Shown here: positions 1-9,108 of the stretch, one piece after another
Numbering within the stretch: the first letter of the stretch is position 1
Layout: the number at the start of each line of letters is the position of its first letter
From: JACRLV01 sp045863555
GTDB taxonomy: Bacteria; Planctomycetota; Phycisphaerae; UBA1845; Fen-1342
Direction: 5' to 3'
Length of the DNA: 64,000 bases
NCBI GenBank assembly: GCA_045863555.1
Contig: BTUU01000001.1
Location: 310,001 to 374,000 of the forward strand
Notes under the pieces: generated by a model
Told to the model about the DNA's origin: nothing
The model's input: the letters and a program-made list of their open reading frames with translations, nothing else
Database searches by the model: none
Position numbers and translations under genes: made by a program

Positions 1-2148
1 GCGGCGCAGAAGCTCTACGCCGAAGTCGCCGCGGACGGCTCGGCCGACGCCGCGCTCCGAAGCGAGGCGAAAGGCCGTAGTGCCGCCTGCCGCGAGGAGG
101 CCGCGACCGGCGATCTCGCGCAGCTCATGCCCGCGTCGGCCTGGGCGTATGTCCAGCTCGATCGGCCCAGCGAGCAGGTCCTCCGCCTGCTCGATCAGCT
201 CGGCCTGCTGCGCGGTGCGACGGACGCCGGCCAGAAGGCCGCCCGCCAGCTTGCCATCAGCCCGGAGATCGTCGAGCAGCTCCTCGGCGTTCGCGGCGTC
301 GCCGCCTGCATCACCGGCTTCGACGCCGTCCACGAGCGGCCCGCCGGCGTCGCCGTCATTCATCCCGGCCGGCTCGATGTGCTGCGGGCGCTCCTCGAAA
401 CCGCGCTGCCCATTCAGTTTGAGCCGTCCGACCCCATCGACGGCTTCACGACGTACGAAATCGAAGGCATCTACGTGACGCTGACGAATCGGCTGATCGT
501 CGTCAGCCCCAGCGAGGCCGAGATCGAGGGCGTCGTCCGCAGGCTCGGCGGCGATACGAGCGATTCGCTCGCGTCCAATCCCGAGATGGCCGACGCGCTC
601 AGGCAGCGAACCGACGCGCTGCTCGTCGCCGCCGTGAATTTCAAGCCGCTGATTCCGCTGATCCAGGCCGGCATCGCCGCGGCCTCCGCACACGAGCCCG
701 AACTTGCGGCGATGAGCACCCTCGCTGACGTGCGCAGCCTGAAGACGTTCGTATTCAGGGCCGGCGTGGCCAGCGACGGAATCTTCGCCAGCGGATCGCT
801 CGAACTCGAAAAGGGCCACCGCAATCTGATCTTCAATCTGCTCCGCCTCCCGCCCGTCGACCAGACGGCCCTTCGCTACGTCCCCCAGGGCGCCGCGGGA
901 TTCCTCACGTTCTCGCTGAATCCAAGCAACAAGCCGCTCCGGCCGATCTACACCGAGGCGGAGGAGGTCGCGCCGCCGCCCGTGACGCTCCTCGACCTCG
1001 GCCGCGAAGTCTTCGGGAACCTCGTCGGCGTCACGCTCTTCACGCTTCCGAGCGTCTCCCCGATCCCCGGCGAGCGCGAGCCCATGCCCGACGCGGCCGC
1101 GATCCTCACCGTGAACGATCCGAAGAAGTCCATCGCCCTCTGGGAGCAGTTCCTCGGCATCATGAACCTGGCCGGCGGCGGTGCGATCGAAGGCTCAAAA
1201 GTGACCTTCGCCGGCGCGGCCGCCCGGAAGTACTCCATTCCCGAGACCGGCGGGTCAATCTTCCTCGCCACGCACGGCAACGCCGTCGTTCTGACGGCCA
1301 GCCAGGCCGCCCTCGAACGAACGCTCGCCACGATGAACGGCGGCAAGTCGATCGCCGACGACCCGGCGTTCTCCCGCGCGATTTCGCAGATCACGCCCGA
1401 CTCCGCGCTCGCCGCCGTCGCCCATGCCGGCCGCTGCATGGAACTCGCGAGCGGGTTCATGCGCGAGCGCGATGTGAAGGAGATCAAGCCCTTCGCCGAA
1501 ATGGCGTCGCGAACGGTGGGCGCGGTCGTGCTCGAGCATTCGCCGACGTCGCTGGGCCTGTCGCTCCGCGTCACGGGCCTGCCGAACGTGAGTGGGTTGG
1601 TCGCGCAGCTCATCGAGCGCGAACGCAGCGGGATGGCGACGCGAAGCGTGATGCGTGCGCCGATGACGACGATCGACGCCGCGGAGGCACAGCTCGCCGA
1701 AAACCCGAAGAACTTCGAGCCGATTCGACGCGTGTTCGAATCGCAGGTCCGCGGCGGCGGCGACGCATCCGCCACGGGCGAGCGGTTCTTTCAGGCGGCC
1801 GGCGGCGACGCGCGGGCGCTCAACGATTTTGCGTGGGCGCTTCTGACCGAATCGAAGTACCAGGGACGCTACGGCGAACTGGCCCTGAAATGCAGCCGGC
1901 GGTCCAACGAACTGACGGACCACTCGGACTGGATGTACGTCGATACGCTGGCGCACGCATACTTCGCGCTGGGCCAGCGCGACAAGGCGATCGAACTCGA
2001 GCGCAAGGCGCTCAAGCTGTGCGGCAGCGACCCGCGACGCGGCGAAGTCGAGGCGGCGCTGCGGCGGTTTGAGGCGGCCGACGCCCCGGCCGCCCGCGAC
2101 TCTGTGAAAGTGGAGTCAGTCGAGGCGGTCCGTCATCCCGATCGATGA
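1..2148 (+). CDS. Large protein with C-terminal TPR-like region (5' end outside window)
   Basis: The reading frame is open from the first base, so the true start lies upstream and at least 715 residues are visible. I recognise no catalytic domain. The long central part (from about residue 43) has the alternating beta/hydrophobic character of DUF3352-like secreted planctomycete proteins, which is a weak resemblance only. The last ~100 residues look like tetratricopeptide helices: alternating small and aromatic residues around NDFAWALLTE, WMYVDTLAHAYFALG and KAIELERKALKLC. The gene ends in TGA at 2146-2148 and meets the convergent lipoprotein gene at 2225 across a strong hairpin. Codon use is GC-rich like the neighbouring core genes. 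The function is unknown; a scaffold or secretion-linked role would be a guess. Confidence 0.75.
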   Translation, partial: AAQKLYAEVAADGSADAALRSEAKGRSAACREEAATGDLAQLMPASAWAYVQLDRPSEQVLRLLDQLGLLRGATDAGQKAARQLAISPEIVEQLLGVRGVAACITGFDAVHERPAGVAVIHPGRLDVLRALLETALPIQFEPSDPIDGFTTYEIEGIYVTLTNRLIVVSPSEAEIEGVVRRLGGDTSDSLASNPEMADALRQRTDALLVAAVNFKPLIPLIQAGIAAASAHEPELAAMSTLADVRSLKTFVFRAGVASDGIFASGSLELEKGHRNLIFNLLRLPPVDQTALRYVPQGAAGFLTFSLNPSNKPLRPIYTEAEEVAPPPVTLLDLGREVFGNLVGVTLFTLPSVSPIPGEREPMPDAAAILTVNDPKKSIALWEQFLGIMNLAGGGAIEGSKVTFAGAAARKYSIPETGGSIFLATHGNAVVLTASQAALERTLATMNGGKSIADDPAFSRAISQITPDSALAAVAHAGRCMELASGFMRERDVKEIKPFAEMASRTVGAVVLEHSPTSLGLSLRVTGLPNVSGLVAQLIERERSGMATRSVMRAPMTTIDAAEAQLAENPKNFEPIRRVFESQVRGGGDASATGERFFQAAGGDARALNDFAWALLTESKYQGRYGELALKCSRRSNELTDHSDWMYVDTLAHAYFALGQRDKAIELERKALKLCGSDPRRGEVEAALRRFEAADAPAARDSVKVESVEAVRHPDR

Positions 2149-2174
2149 CCGGCGCCGGATCACCATCCGGTACG

Positions 2175-2206
2175 CGCGGGCCGGCGATGCACGTCGCCGG
2201 CCCGCG
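2175..2206. terminator. Hairpin between convergent genes
   Basis: A perfect 13-bp inverted repeat (2175-2187 and 2194-2206) encloses a 6-nt loop. It lies between the stop of the upstream plus-strand gene and the stop of the minus-strand lipoprotein gene, so it probably ends transcription from both sides. There is no clear T-tract. Confidence 0.6.
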
Positions 2207-2224
2207 GAGTTTCCGTCTCAGGGT

Positions 2225-3274
2225 CTACCGAAGAATCAGGATCCGTTCCGCCACGACCACACCCCGGACCGCGTCGTACTGGCCGATGATCCGAACGGTA
2301 GTGTCCGGAACAAGGTCGACGATCGACCGCGGCCGAACCGAATCTTCAACCGCCGTGGCCGGCCGCAGCGCGACCCGCTTCTCGCATTGACCGTCAAAGA
2401 TCTCGATCAGGTTCTCATCCGTACTACCGGGCCCGTCTCCGCCATCGGTCGACAATACGATGGCCGTCTGAATTTCCAGGGGAGCGCTCAGCGCATTTCG
2501 CGGCGTGATAAAAACCTGGCTGCGGAGCGAGACCATGCCGTTGCCGGTCTCATTCACCTTCAGCGCGTTCGCCTCGTCTGCGATGCTCAGTTCAATGACA
2601 TTGGTCATGGCTTCGCGAATTTCGATCAGGGCATCCCGCGCGTTCAGGTCGAGTTTCCCATTCGCGAGCACGCGCGTCCGCGATGCGGGGACAACCGAGC
2701 CGTCGCCCCGGATGAACTCCGGTGAGGAGATCGTGAGCCGCAGTTTCGAGAATTCGCCAACCGGAGCATCGTCGAGGCAAACCAGGAACGCCGATGTGCC
2801 TTCCGAGAGCAGGTTGGCCCGCGCGGCGATCGGAAGAGGGAACGCAGCCCCTTCATCGCCGACGAACTCCACCTCCGTCACGCTGACGTTGATGGCCGAA
2901 AAGCCGTCCGTCGGCCGCCCGTGCAGGAAGATCATGACCCGCGTCGTGGCGGGGGGGATCTCGCCCGCCGAGTTGACGTTCTCATTGCCCGTGTCGCCTG
3001 GGAAGTCATCTGCGCCGTTTGAGTTGAGGTTCGCCGAGCCGTTCGGCTCGAGTCCATCGCCGTCGCCGGGAGCCTCATCGAGCCCCGCTTCGTTGGCGTT
3101 GGCCGAACCGTCGGGTTCCAGGCCGTCGCCGCCCGCGGGCGGCTGATCGGCAATTTGCCCGTTGATATTCGCGGATCCGCTGGCGATCAGCCCGTTGACC
3201 ACGCTTTCGGACGGGCAGCCGGCGATATCGAGGATTACGGCCGCGGCGGCGATCGGAATGAGTCGGCTGAGCAT
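2225..3274 (-). CDS. DUF4382-like lipoprotein with acidic repeat linker
   Basis: The 349-residue product starts with a lipoprotein signal: hydrophobic stretch then IAGC, with Cys20 as the likely lipidated residue, so it should be membrane-anchored outside the cytoplasm. Residues about 30-105 form a low-complexity Gly/Asp/Asn linker with two near-copies of a unit containing GDGLEP(D/N)GSAN. From about residue 110 the sequence runs RVMIFLHGRPTDGFSAINVS followed by beta-rich sequence with conserved LDLNARDALIEI, the style of the DUF4382 family of secreted bacterial proteins (family assignment from memory, moderate confidence). The last ~60 residues (VPDTTVRIIGQY...GVVVAERI) look like a small OB-like or DUF5666-like beta domain. 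No enzymatic residues are evident. It is transcribed toward the convergent gene at 1-2148. Confidence 0.75.
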   Translation of the reverse strand: MLSRLIPIAAAAVILDIAGCPSESVVNGLIASGSANINGQIADQPPAGGDGLEPDGSANANEAGLDEAPGDGDGLEPNGSANLNSNGADDFPGDTGNENVNSAGEIPPATTRVMIFLHGRPTDGFSAINVSVTEVEFVGDEGAAFPLPIAARANLLSEGTSAFLVCLDDAPVGEFSKLRLTISSPEFIRGDGSVVPASRTRVLANGKLDLNARDALIEIREAMTNVIELSIADEANALKVNETGNGMVSLRSQVFITPRNALSAPLEIQTAIVLSTDGGDGPGSTDENLIEIFDGQCEKRVALRPATAVEDSVRPRSIVDLVPDTTVRIIGQYDAVRGVVVAERILILR

Positions 3275-3507
3275 CGGTCTCTCCCCAAAGTTGAGATTCG
3301 CCCGCCCAGCTCGACCGGATTGTACCGGGCCGTCGATTCACTCTAAGCAGAATTTTCGCTGCAAACGCAAAAAAACGGGCACGGCCGCGCGATCGGCCAT
3401 GCCGGCATCTTCCTCGCGCGGAGATGAGCTACTCCCGCTTCTTCTTCAATTCGGTCCCGGCAGGCTGACCGGTTCGGGAAATGCGCTGGCCATGGTTCGC
3501 GATCGCT

Positions 3508-3729
3508 TCAACCGTAAAAGACGACGAGACGAACAAAGGCAAGGATGAAGGTGACGGCAACGCCGACGAGCAGCACGATGACCGTGGTCGCGAGCGGACC
3601 AAGGTCCGTTTTTGCCATTTGGGGTTTTCGCCGCGGGTGCGGCTCATCGAGCCAGTCATACCCGCACTCGCAGAAGCGGAACCGTTCATCAATAAGCAGG
3701 CCGCACTCCGGGCACGTTTTCACGCCCAT
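3508..3729 (-). CDS. Small zinc-ribbon membrane protein
   Basis: A 73-residue product with one half zinc ribbon near the N-terminus (CPEC at residues 6-9, then CECGYDW at about 19-25) and one C-terminal transmembrane helix (about residues 46-68). It starts 18 bp after the pilT stop on the same strand, so it is probably co-transcribed with pilB and pilT. Such ribbon-plus-helix mini-proteins are common in planctomycetes and have no known function. A longer overlapping reading frame on the same strand (3429-3692) lacks any recognisable feature and is judged a shadow. Confidence 0.7.
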   Translation of the reverse strand: MGVKTCPECGLLIDERFRFCECGYDWLDEPHPRRKPQMAKTDLGPLATTVIVLLVGVAVTFILAFVRLVVFYG

Positions 3730-3747
3730 GCGACGGGCTCCGCGGCA

Positions 3748-4884
3748 TTACTCCCGCTTCTTCTTCTCTTCGTCCTCGGCGAGCTGATCCGCCCGCGCAA
3801 AGCCGCCCGCCTGACCCATCGCCTTCTCCTGCATCTTCGCGGCGAATTCGGCCGGGAACCGCGACCGCTCGCGGCACTCCTCACCCTCGCAGACCTGCGT
3901 GTCGTAGAGGTTCCAGAGGTGCTCGTCGAGCAGTTGCATGCCGTATTTCTTGCCCGTCTGGATCGACGAGTCGATGCGGTACGTCTTGTTTTCGCGGATC
4001 AGGTTCGAGATCGCGGGCGTGACCAGCAGGAATTCATACGCCGCCACGCGCCCGCCGCCGATCTTCGGAAGCAGCGCCTGCGACAGCACCGCGATCAGGT
4101 TCGTCGAAAGCTGAACGCGAATCTGCTCCTGCTGCGCGACCGGAAACGCGTCGATGATTCGGTTGATCGTGCCCTGGGCGCCGGTGGTGTGCAGCGTCGC
4201 GAAGACCAGGTGGCCCGTCTCGGCCGCGCGGATGGCCGATTCCATGGTTTCCAGGTCGCGCATCTCGCCGACCAGGATCACGTCCGGGTCCTGGCGCAGG
4301 GCGCGGCGGAGGGCTTCGGCGAAGCTCGGCACGTCCACGCCCACTTCGCGCTGCGAGAAGATGCAGCGCACGTGCGGGTGGTAATACTCGATCGGGTCTT
4401 CGATCGAGATGATGTGCCGGTCGCCGATGTCGCGGTTGATGTAGTCGAGCATCGTCGCCAACGTCGTCGTCTTGCCCGAGCCCGTCGGACCCGTCACGAG
4501 AAACAGCCCGCGCGGCCGGCGGCAGAGATCGCGGATCAGCTTCGGCAGGCCGATCTGCTCGAACGTCAGGATCCGCGACGGGATCAGCCGCAGCACCATC
4601 GACACGTTGCCCTTGGCGCGGAAGACCGACACGCGGAAGCGGCCCTTGTCGCCGAACGCGAAGCCGAAGTCCGTCCCGCCTTCCTCCTGAAACTCCTGCT
4701 GGTTCCGCTCCGGCGTCACCGATTTCATCAGCGCGACCGTGTCATCCGGCTCCAGCACCTTCGTCTCAAGGTTTCGCAGCCGTCCGTCGACCCGCAGCAC
4801 GGGCGGCCGGCCGCACGTCAGGTGAATGTCCGAAGCGTTGATGCGGATGCACGTTTCCAGCAGGCGGTCAATGTGAATCGACAC
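3748..4884 (-). CDS. pilT: PilT-type pilus retraction ATPase
   Basis: A 378-residue secretion ATPase of the GspE/PilT superfamily. Visible motifs are Walker A GPTGSGKTTT (about residues 132-141), the Asp box around SIEDPIEYYH, Walker B DPDVILVGEMRD (about 199-210) and the His box TGHLVFATLHT. The length and the N-terminal PAS-like start (SDIHLTCGRPP) match PilT, the hexameric motor that depolymerises type IV pili for twitching motility. The C-terminal ~50 residues are a charged tail (EDEEKKKRE) longer than in many PilT proteins. It lies 105 bp downstream of pilB on the same strand, so the two motors form one cluster. The prepilin-type proteins at 17.7 and 22.8 kb are more likely pseudopilins or surface proteins than the major pilin. 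Confidence 0.93.
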   Translation of the reverse strand: MSIHIDRLLETCIRINASDIHLTCGRPPVLRVDGRLRNLETKVLEPDDTVALMKSVTPERNQQEFQEEGGTDFGFAFGDKGRFRVSVFRAKGNVSMVLRLIPSRILTFEQIGLPKLIRDLCRRPRGLFLVTGPTGSGKTTTLATMLDYINRDIGDRHIISIEDPIEYYHPHVRCIFSQREVGVDVPSFAEALRRALRQDPDVILVGEMRDLETMESAIRAAETGHLVFATLHTTGAQGTINRIIDAFPVAQQEQIRVQLSTNLIAVLSQALLPKIGGGRVAAYEFLLVTPAISNLIRENKTYRIDSSIQTGKKYGMQLLDEHLWNLYDTQVCEGEECRERSRFPAEFAAKMQEKAMGQAGGFARADQLAEDEEKKKRE

Positions 4885-4989
4885 GTCAGGTTCCTTCGCT
4901 TTCTTGCGGGCCCGGGTGGCGTCGGCCCCGTCCTCACCACAAGTCTAGCACGCCCGCGTCGCTCGCGGCGAGCATTCCTCGCCCCCCGG

Positions 4990-6714
4990 TCACTCTTCCG
5001 CGACGATGCCTTCCAGCTGCGCGATGCGCGCCACTTCCTCGGGCGTCGTCACGCCGCGGAGAATCTTCAGCTTCCCGTCCTCGAGCAGGTTCCGCATCCC
5101 GCCCGCCCGGGCCGCCTTCCGAAGCTGGTTCGCCGGCGCACGCTGGAACGCCAGCTCGCGCAGCTCGTTGTTCATCTCCAGCATCTCAAAGATGCCCTGC
5201 CGGCCGCGATACCCGATGCCGTTGCACCGCTGGCAGCCGCGGCCCTTGTAGATGTGCCGCCCTTCGAGGTCGCGGTCCGTGATGCCCAGCAGCTTCAGCG
5301 TAAACCGGTCCGGCGCCGGGTCGATCTCCTTGCATTCCGTGCAGATGACGCGGATCAGCCGCTGAGCCATGATCGCCTGGATCGACGACGCCACCAGAAA
5401 CGGCTTGATGCCCATGTCGATCAGGCGCGTGATCGCCGACGGCGCGTCGTTCGTGTGCAGCGTGCTGAAGACCAGGTGACCCGTGAGCGCGGCCTGAATC
5501 GCGACTTCACCGACCTCGCGGTCACGAATCTCGCCGACGAGGATGATGTTCGGCGCCTGGCGGAGCATCGACCGAAGGATCTTCGCGAACGACAGTCCGA
5601 TGTCCTCGCGGACCTGGCACTGGTTGATCCCCGCGAACATGTACTCGACCGGATCCTCGGCCGTGATGATCTTCTTGTCCGGCCGGTTCAGCTCCTGGAG
5701 CGCGCCGTAGAGCGTCGTCGTCTTGCCCGAGCCGGTCGGCCCGGTCACCAGGAAAATGCCGTTGGGCTGCCGGATGATGCGCTGGAACCGGTCATAGTCG
5801 TCCGGCTCGAATCCCATGCTCGTGATGCCGACGCGGACGCTGTCCGGCCGCAGAATACGCAGCACCACGCTCTCGCCGTGATAGGCCGGGCACGCGCTGA
5901 CGCGGAAGTCGATCTGCTGGTTGCCGATGACGCGCTTGATACGCCCGTCCTGCGGCAGCCGTTTTTCAGCGATGTCGATGCCCGACATGATCTTCAGACG
6001 CGCCAGCACCGGACCCTGCATCGACTTGGGGATGTTGTCGCGGACGATGCACACGCCGTCGATCCGATAGCGCACGCGGACGCGGTCGGCCATCGGCTCG
6101 ATGTGAATGTCGGAGGCCCGGCTGCGGACCGCGTTGTCAATCAGCAGGTTGAGCAGCTTGATGACCGGCGCTTCCTCGTCCTCGTCCTCCTTCGCCTTCC
6201 GGATCGCCTCGTTTTCCTTGGCCAGCAGGTCCTTGTCGCGGTCGATCTGCTCGATCGCCTCGTCCATGCTCGCATCGACCTTGCTCGAGATGAACGTGTC
6301 GATGTAGCGCTGGATCTTCGCCCGCGGCGCGAGCGCGACGTCGATCTCCATGCCCAGCCGGAAACGCAGCTTGTCCAGCAGTTCCAGATCCAGCGGGTCG
6401 GAGACGATCACCTTGAGCCGGTTGTCTTCGAAGCTCATCGGAAGAACGCGGTCGTTCTTGATGATCGACTCGGGGATCATCCCGATCGCCGACGAGACCA
6501 CGACGTTCTTGTCCAGATCGACGTATTCGAGGTCGAATTGCGTCGCCAGCGCCTTCGTGACGTCGTCCTCGGTCGCCAGCTCCAGCTCGACCAGCGCTTC
6601 CCCGATGCGCTTGCCCTGCTGCGTCGCATACGCCAGCGCATCCGCCAGCGCCTGCGGCGTCACGAGGTTCCAGCTGAGCAGAATTTCGCCGAGTTTCTTC
6701 CGCCGTCTCGCCAT
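4990..6714 (-). CDS. pilB: PilB/GspE-type pilus assembly ATPase
   Basis: A 574-residue assembly ATPase of type IV pili or type II secretion. Residues about 1-145 form the MshEN/GspE N-terminal domain (LGEILLSWNLVTPQALADAL and later LKVIVSDPLD). The motor domain has Walker A GPTGSGKTTT (325-334), Asp box TAEDPVEYMF, Walker B IILVGEIRD (about 390-398) and His box TGHLVFSTLHTNDA (411-424). A tetracysteine zinc motif is present (CTEC at 458-461, CQRC at 494-497), typical of the PilB/GspE class. It powers polymerisation of pilin subunits at the inner membrane and opposes PilT encoded next to it. PilB and GspE cannot be told apart with certainty from sequence alone; pairing with pilT favours PilB. 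Confidence 0.92.
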   Translation of the reverse strand: MARRRKKLGEILLSWNLVTPQALADALAYATQQGKRIGEALVELELATEDDVTKALATQFDLEYVDLDKNVVVSSAIGMIPESIIKNDRVLPMSFEDNRLKVIVSDPLDLELLDKLRFRLGMEIDVALAPRAKIQRYIDTFISSKVDASMDEAIEQIDRDKDLLAKENEAIRKAKEDEDEEAPVIKLLNLLIDNAVRSRASDIHIEPMADRVRVRYRIDGVCIVRDNIPKSMQGPVLARLKIMSGIDIAEKRLPQDGRIKRVIGNQQIDFRVSACPAYHGESVVLRILRPDSVRVGITSMGFEPDDYDRFQRIIRQPNGIFLVTGPTGSGKTTTLYGALQELNRPDKKIITAEDPVEYMFAGINQCQVREDIGLSFAKILRSMLRQAPNIILVGEIRDREVGEVAIQAALTGHLVFSTLHTNDAPSAITRLIDMGIKPFLVASSIQAIMAQRLIRVICTECKEIDPAPDRFTLKLLGITDRDLEGRHIYKGRGCQRCNGIGYRGRQGIFEMLEMNNELRELAFQRAPANQLRKAARAGGMRNLLEDGKLKILRGVTTPEEVARIAQLEGIVAEE

Positions 6715-6855
6715 TCCAACGCCCCTGCGCCGGCCGGTCGTCCGCCAACGGCCGCGCGGGCGGTCATCGACGGGCTGGGCCTGCGATTCGAGTTCGGCAT
6801 CGTAACCCGATGAGCCAATTCGGCAAAGGCGGCGGGGGGCGGCTCGGCCGGCGAA

Positions 6856-8994
6856 TCAGCGCAGCTCGACGACTCGGCCGCCGCCGTCGCCGAAAATCGT
6901 TCGAAAGAACGCCGCGTCGTCAAACGTCCCCAGATCGACCCACCGCTCCCGTTCCGCGACGCCCAGGAGAACGTGCGTGACCCCGTGCCGGCGCAGCGCG
7001 GCATGCCGATCGGCCGCCGACGCGGGCCGCTCCAGCACGCCTCGAAACTCCGCCAGCGCTTGTGCCTGCAGACTCCCGTCGCGGCCCTGGAAGACGTGCG
7101 TGTCTTCCTGAAGTTCCAGGACGCCGATCTGCCTGTCGATCAGTTGGCACAGGCTCAGCCGCGTGCTGCGCGTCCGCTCGGAATCGTCGCACGCACCCTG
7201 CACGACCGCGTCGCGCGGCAAGGCGTCACGCAGATACCGAAGCGCGCCAGCTTCCTTGGCCGCCACGGAGTCTCCGTATTCAACAAACCTCCGTGCCGCG
7301 GTCGCGGGAGCCTGCCAGAGTCCCACCGGCAATCCAAGCAGCAGGCTCGTGACCGCGATCCGCCGGCCCCATCGCCCCGTTGCCGTCGGAGTGGAAGCGT
7401 CGCCCGAATCGTGCAGCCCGCCCGGCGACGGTTCGCGCGATCCCGTGCTCCGCGAGCGAAACTGGCACGCGACCAGACTTCCCAGCAGAGCCCCGGTCAG
7501 CAGCGGGATCATGATCGCGCGATGCCCGAAGTCGTTGTACGTGAAATGGCTCCGGACGCCGGCAAACGCCACCAGCGCCAGAACTGACGTCATCATCAGC
7601 AGCGACAGGCCCGCGTCCGCATTCGCCCGCCGCCACGATTCGCGGTGCAGCAGCACCGGCAGTACCAGCAGCGGTCCGAATTCGAAGAAGAGAATCCACG
7701 GCAGGTCGAGCAGGTTCGCCGTCATCCCCGGCTTCACCCACGTGCCGAGCACCGCGTTCTTCGAATGCGCATCCCACACGAGCGTCAGTGATTTGCCATG
7801 CCGCCGCGAGGTCTCCAGATAGCCCGCCAGCGTCGGCGCGGCGAGCCCGACGGTGAGCAGGGCGATGCCCGCGGCCGTGCCGAACCGCTTCAGCCGGACC
7901 GACGGCCGGGCGGCCCGTTTCAGAATCTGCCACAGCGCGATGATCGCCGCCCCCGGGAGCACCATCGCCGACACCCAGACCGATGTGCCCAGCAGCGACG
8001 CGGCGAGCAGGGGGGCGACCAGCACCCAGCCGCGCCAGAACACGCCCCGCGATGACAACCCGTACGCCCCGACCAGCCCAACCAGCAACCCCTGCGAATT
8101 CTGCGGCGTCCAGACGAGCTGTGTGAGCAGATTGTGCACCCGCAGCGGCGTATCGGCCCACGCATCGAGCGTCACGACGAATTTCTGCTGCACGAGCAGC
8201 GGCAGGATGTCGAATCCCCCGATCGGCCCGACCAGCAGCGCCGCCAGCACGCCCGCGGCATCCGAATCCGTCAGCCGCTTGATGAACAGGTACGCCATCC
8301 CGACGAGCGCCGCCGCGACAATCGCCGCGGAAAGTCCGAAAGCGAAGGCGATCGAAACCGCGCCCCCGGTCGTGGATCGGACCGCCGCGGGCGCGAGGTA
8401 GAAGAAGTGGTAGTAGTAGACCGGCTCGTGCGCCCCGTCGGCGAAGAAGGGGTTGCCCAGCGGAAGCGTGTGCTCAAGCTCCAGGAGTATCGCGTGGTGC
8501 TTGATGTAATCGTGGATGCCGGTCTGCGGGATTGGTCCCGTGCCGATGTCATTCGGCCAGTACGAAAACAGGGTCGATGCGGCCACCCAGGCGACGATGC
8601 CGGAGAGCGCGTACATCGCTGTGCGCGTTCGAAAAAACGCTCGCCGTTGAGCCCCGGGCTCGTAAGACCGCCCGCCTTTCCGGAGGAGAACGAGAATGCT
8701 GATCGCGGCGATCGCGCTGCAAGGCAGTCGGGCATCGCTCGACAAGTGCCAGACCGGATTCAGCACGAGCGGAACGAGGACGATCGAAACCGCGACGGCA
8801 AGAATGACGCGTCCGATTCGACTCCAGTCACGGTCCCATGCGGCGATATGAACGAAGGCAGCCCCCGGCAGCCAGTAGAGGCAGACCAGTACTGCCGCGA
8901 CCTGTAGCGGAGCGAACGGAGCGTACAGCGCGCCGGACAGCACGATGTAAAGGAGAACCAGCGGGTGCAACGACGGATAAGATGGCTTGGGCAT
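6856..8994 (-). CDS. Multi-pass membrane protein, possibly GT-C-like
   Basis: A 712-residue protein with roughly a dozen hydrophobic segments spread over the first ~560 residues and a soluble C-terminal domain of ~130 residues. The region around residue 190 (GNPFFADGAHEPVYYYHFFY) resembles the extracellular loop of large GT-C-fold or DUF2298-like glycosyltransferases, and the C-terminal part (YLRDALPRDAVV, GVTHVLLG) is in the style seen at the end of such proteins. No lipid-donor motif can be proved by eye. It is followed on the same strand by pilB after 141 bp and preceded by the VWA gene, but the spacing does not demand an operon. Best called a predicted membrane glycosyltransferase-like protein of unknown substrate. 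Confidence 0.7.
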   Translation of the reverse strand: MPKPSYPSLHPLVLLYIVLSGALYAPFAPLQVAAVLVCLYWLPGAAFVHIAAWDRDWSRIGRVILAVAVSIVLVPLVLNPVWHLSSDARLPCSAIAAISILVLLRKGGRSYEPGAQRRAFFRTRTAMYALSGIVAWVAASTLFSYWPNDIGTGPIPQTGIHDYIKHHAILLELEHTLPLGNPFFADGAHEPVYYYHFFYLAPAAVRSTTGGAVSIAFAFGLSAAIVAAALVGMAYLFIKRLTDSDAAGVLAALLVGPIGGFDILPLLVQQKFVVTLDAWADTPLRVHNLLTQLVWTPQNSQGLLVGLVGAYGLSSRGVFWRGWVLVAPLLAASLLGTSVWVSAMVLPGAAIIALWQILKRAARPSVRLKRFGTAAGIALLTVGLAAPTLAGYLETSRRHGKSLTLVWDAHSKNAVLGTWVKPGMTANLLDLPWILFFEFGPLLVLPVLLHRESWRRANADAGLSLLMMTSVLALVAFAGVRSHFTYNDFGHRAIMIPLLTGALLGSLVACQFRSRSTGSREPSPGGLHDSGDASTPTATGRWGRRIAVTSLLLGLPVGLWQAPATAARRFVEYGDSVAAKEAGALRYLRDALPRDAVVQGACDDSERTRSTRLSLCQLIDRQIGVLELQEDTHVFQGRDGSLQAQALAEFRGVLERPASAADRHAALRRHGVTHVLLGVAERERWVDLGTFDDAAFFRTIFGDGGGRVVELR

Positions 8995-9108
8995 CAGAAC
9001 TCGAGAATCGCCACACCCTCAGACTGGGCCACCGCTGCCCAGTCGACACCGATAGCAAAAATTCGACGAGCGTGCCGCGACTTCTAGCGGCCTGGCCGGA
9101 AGCGGCGG

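Noticed and set aside
3481..6813. 1110-codon plus-strand open frame opposite pilB/pilT
   Set aside because: A GC-rich shadow of the two ATPase genes on the opposite strand; composition is Arg/Leu/Asp-rich with no motif.
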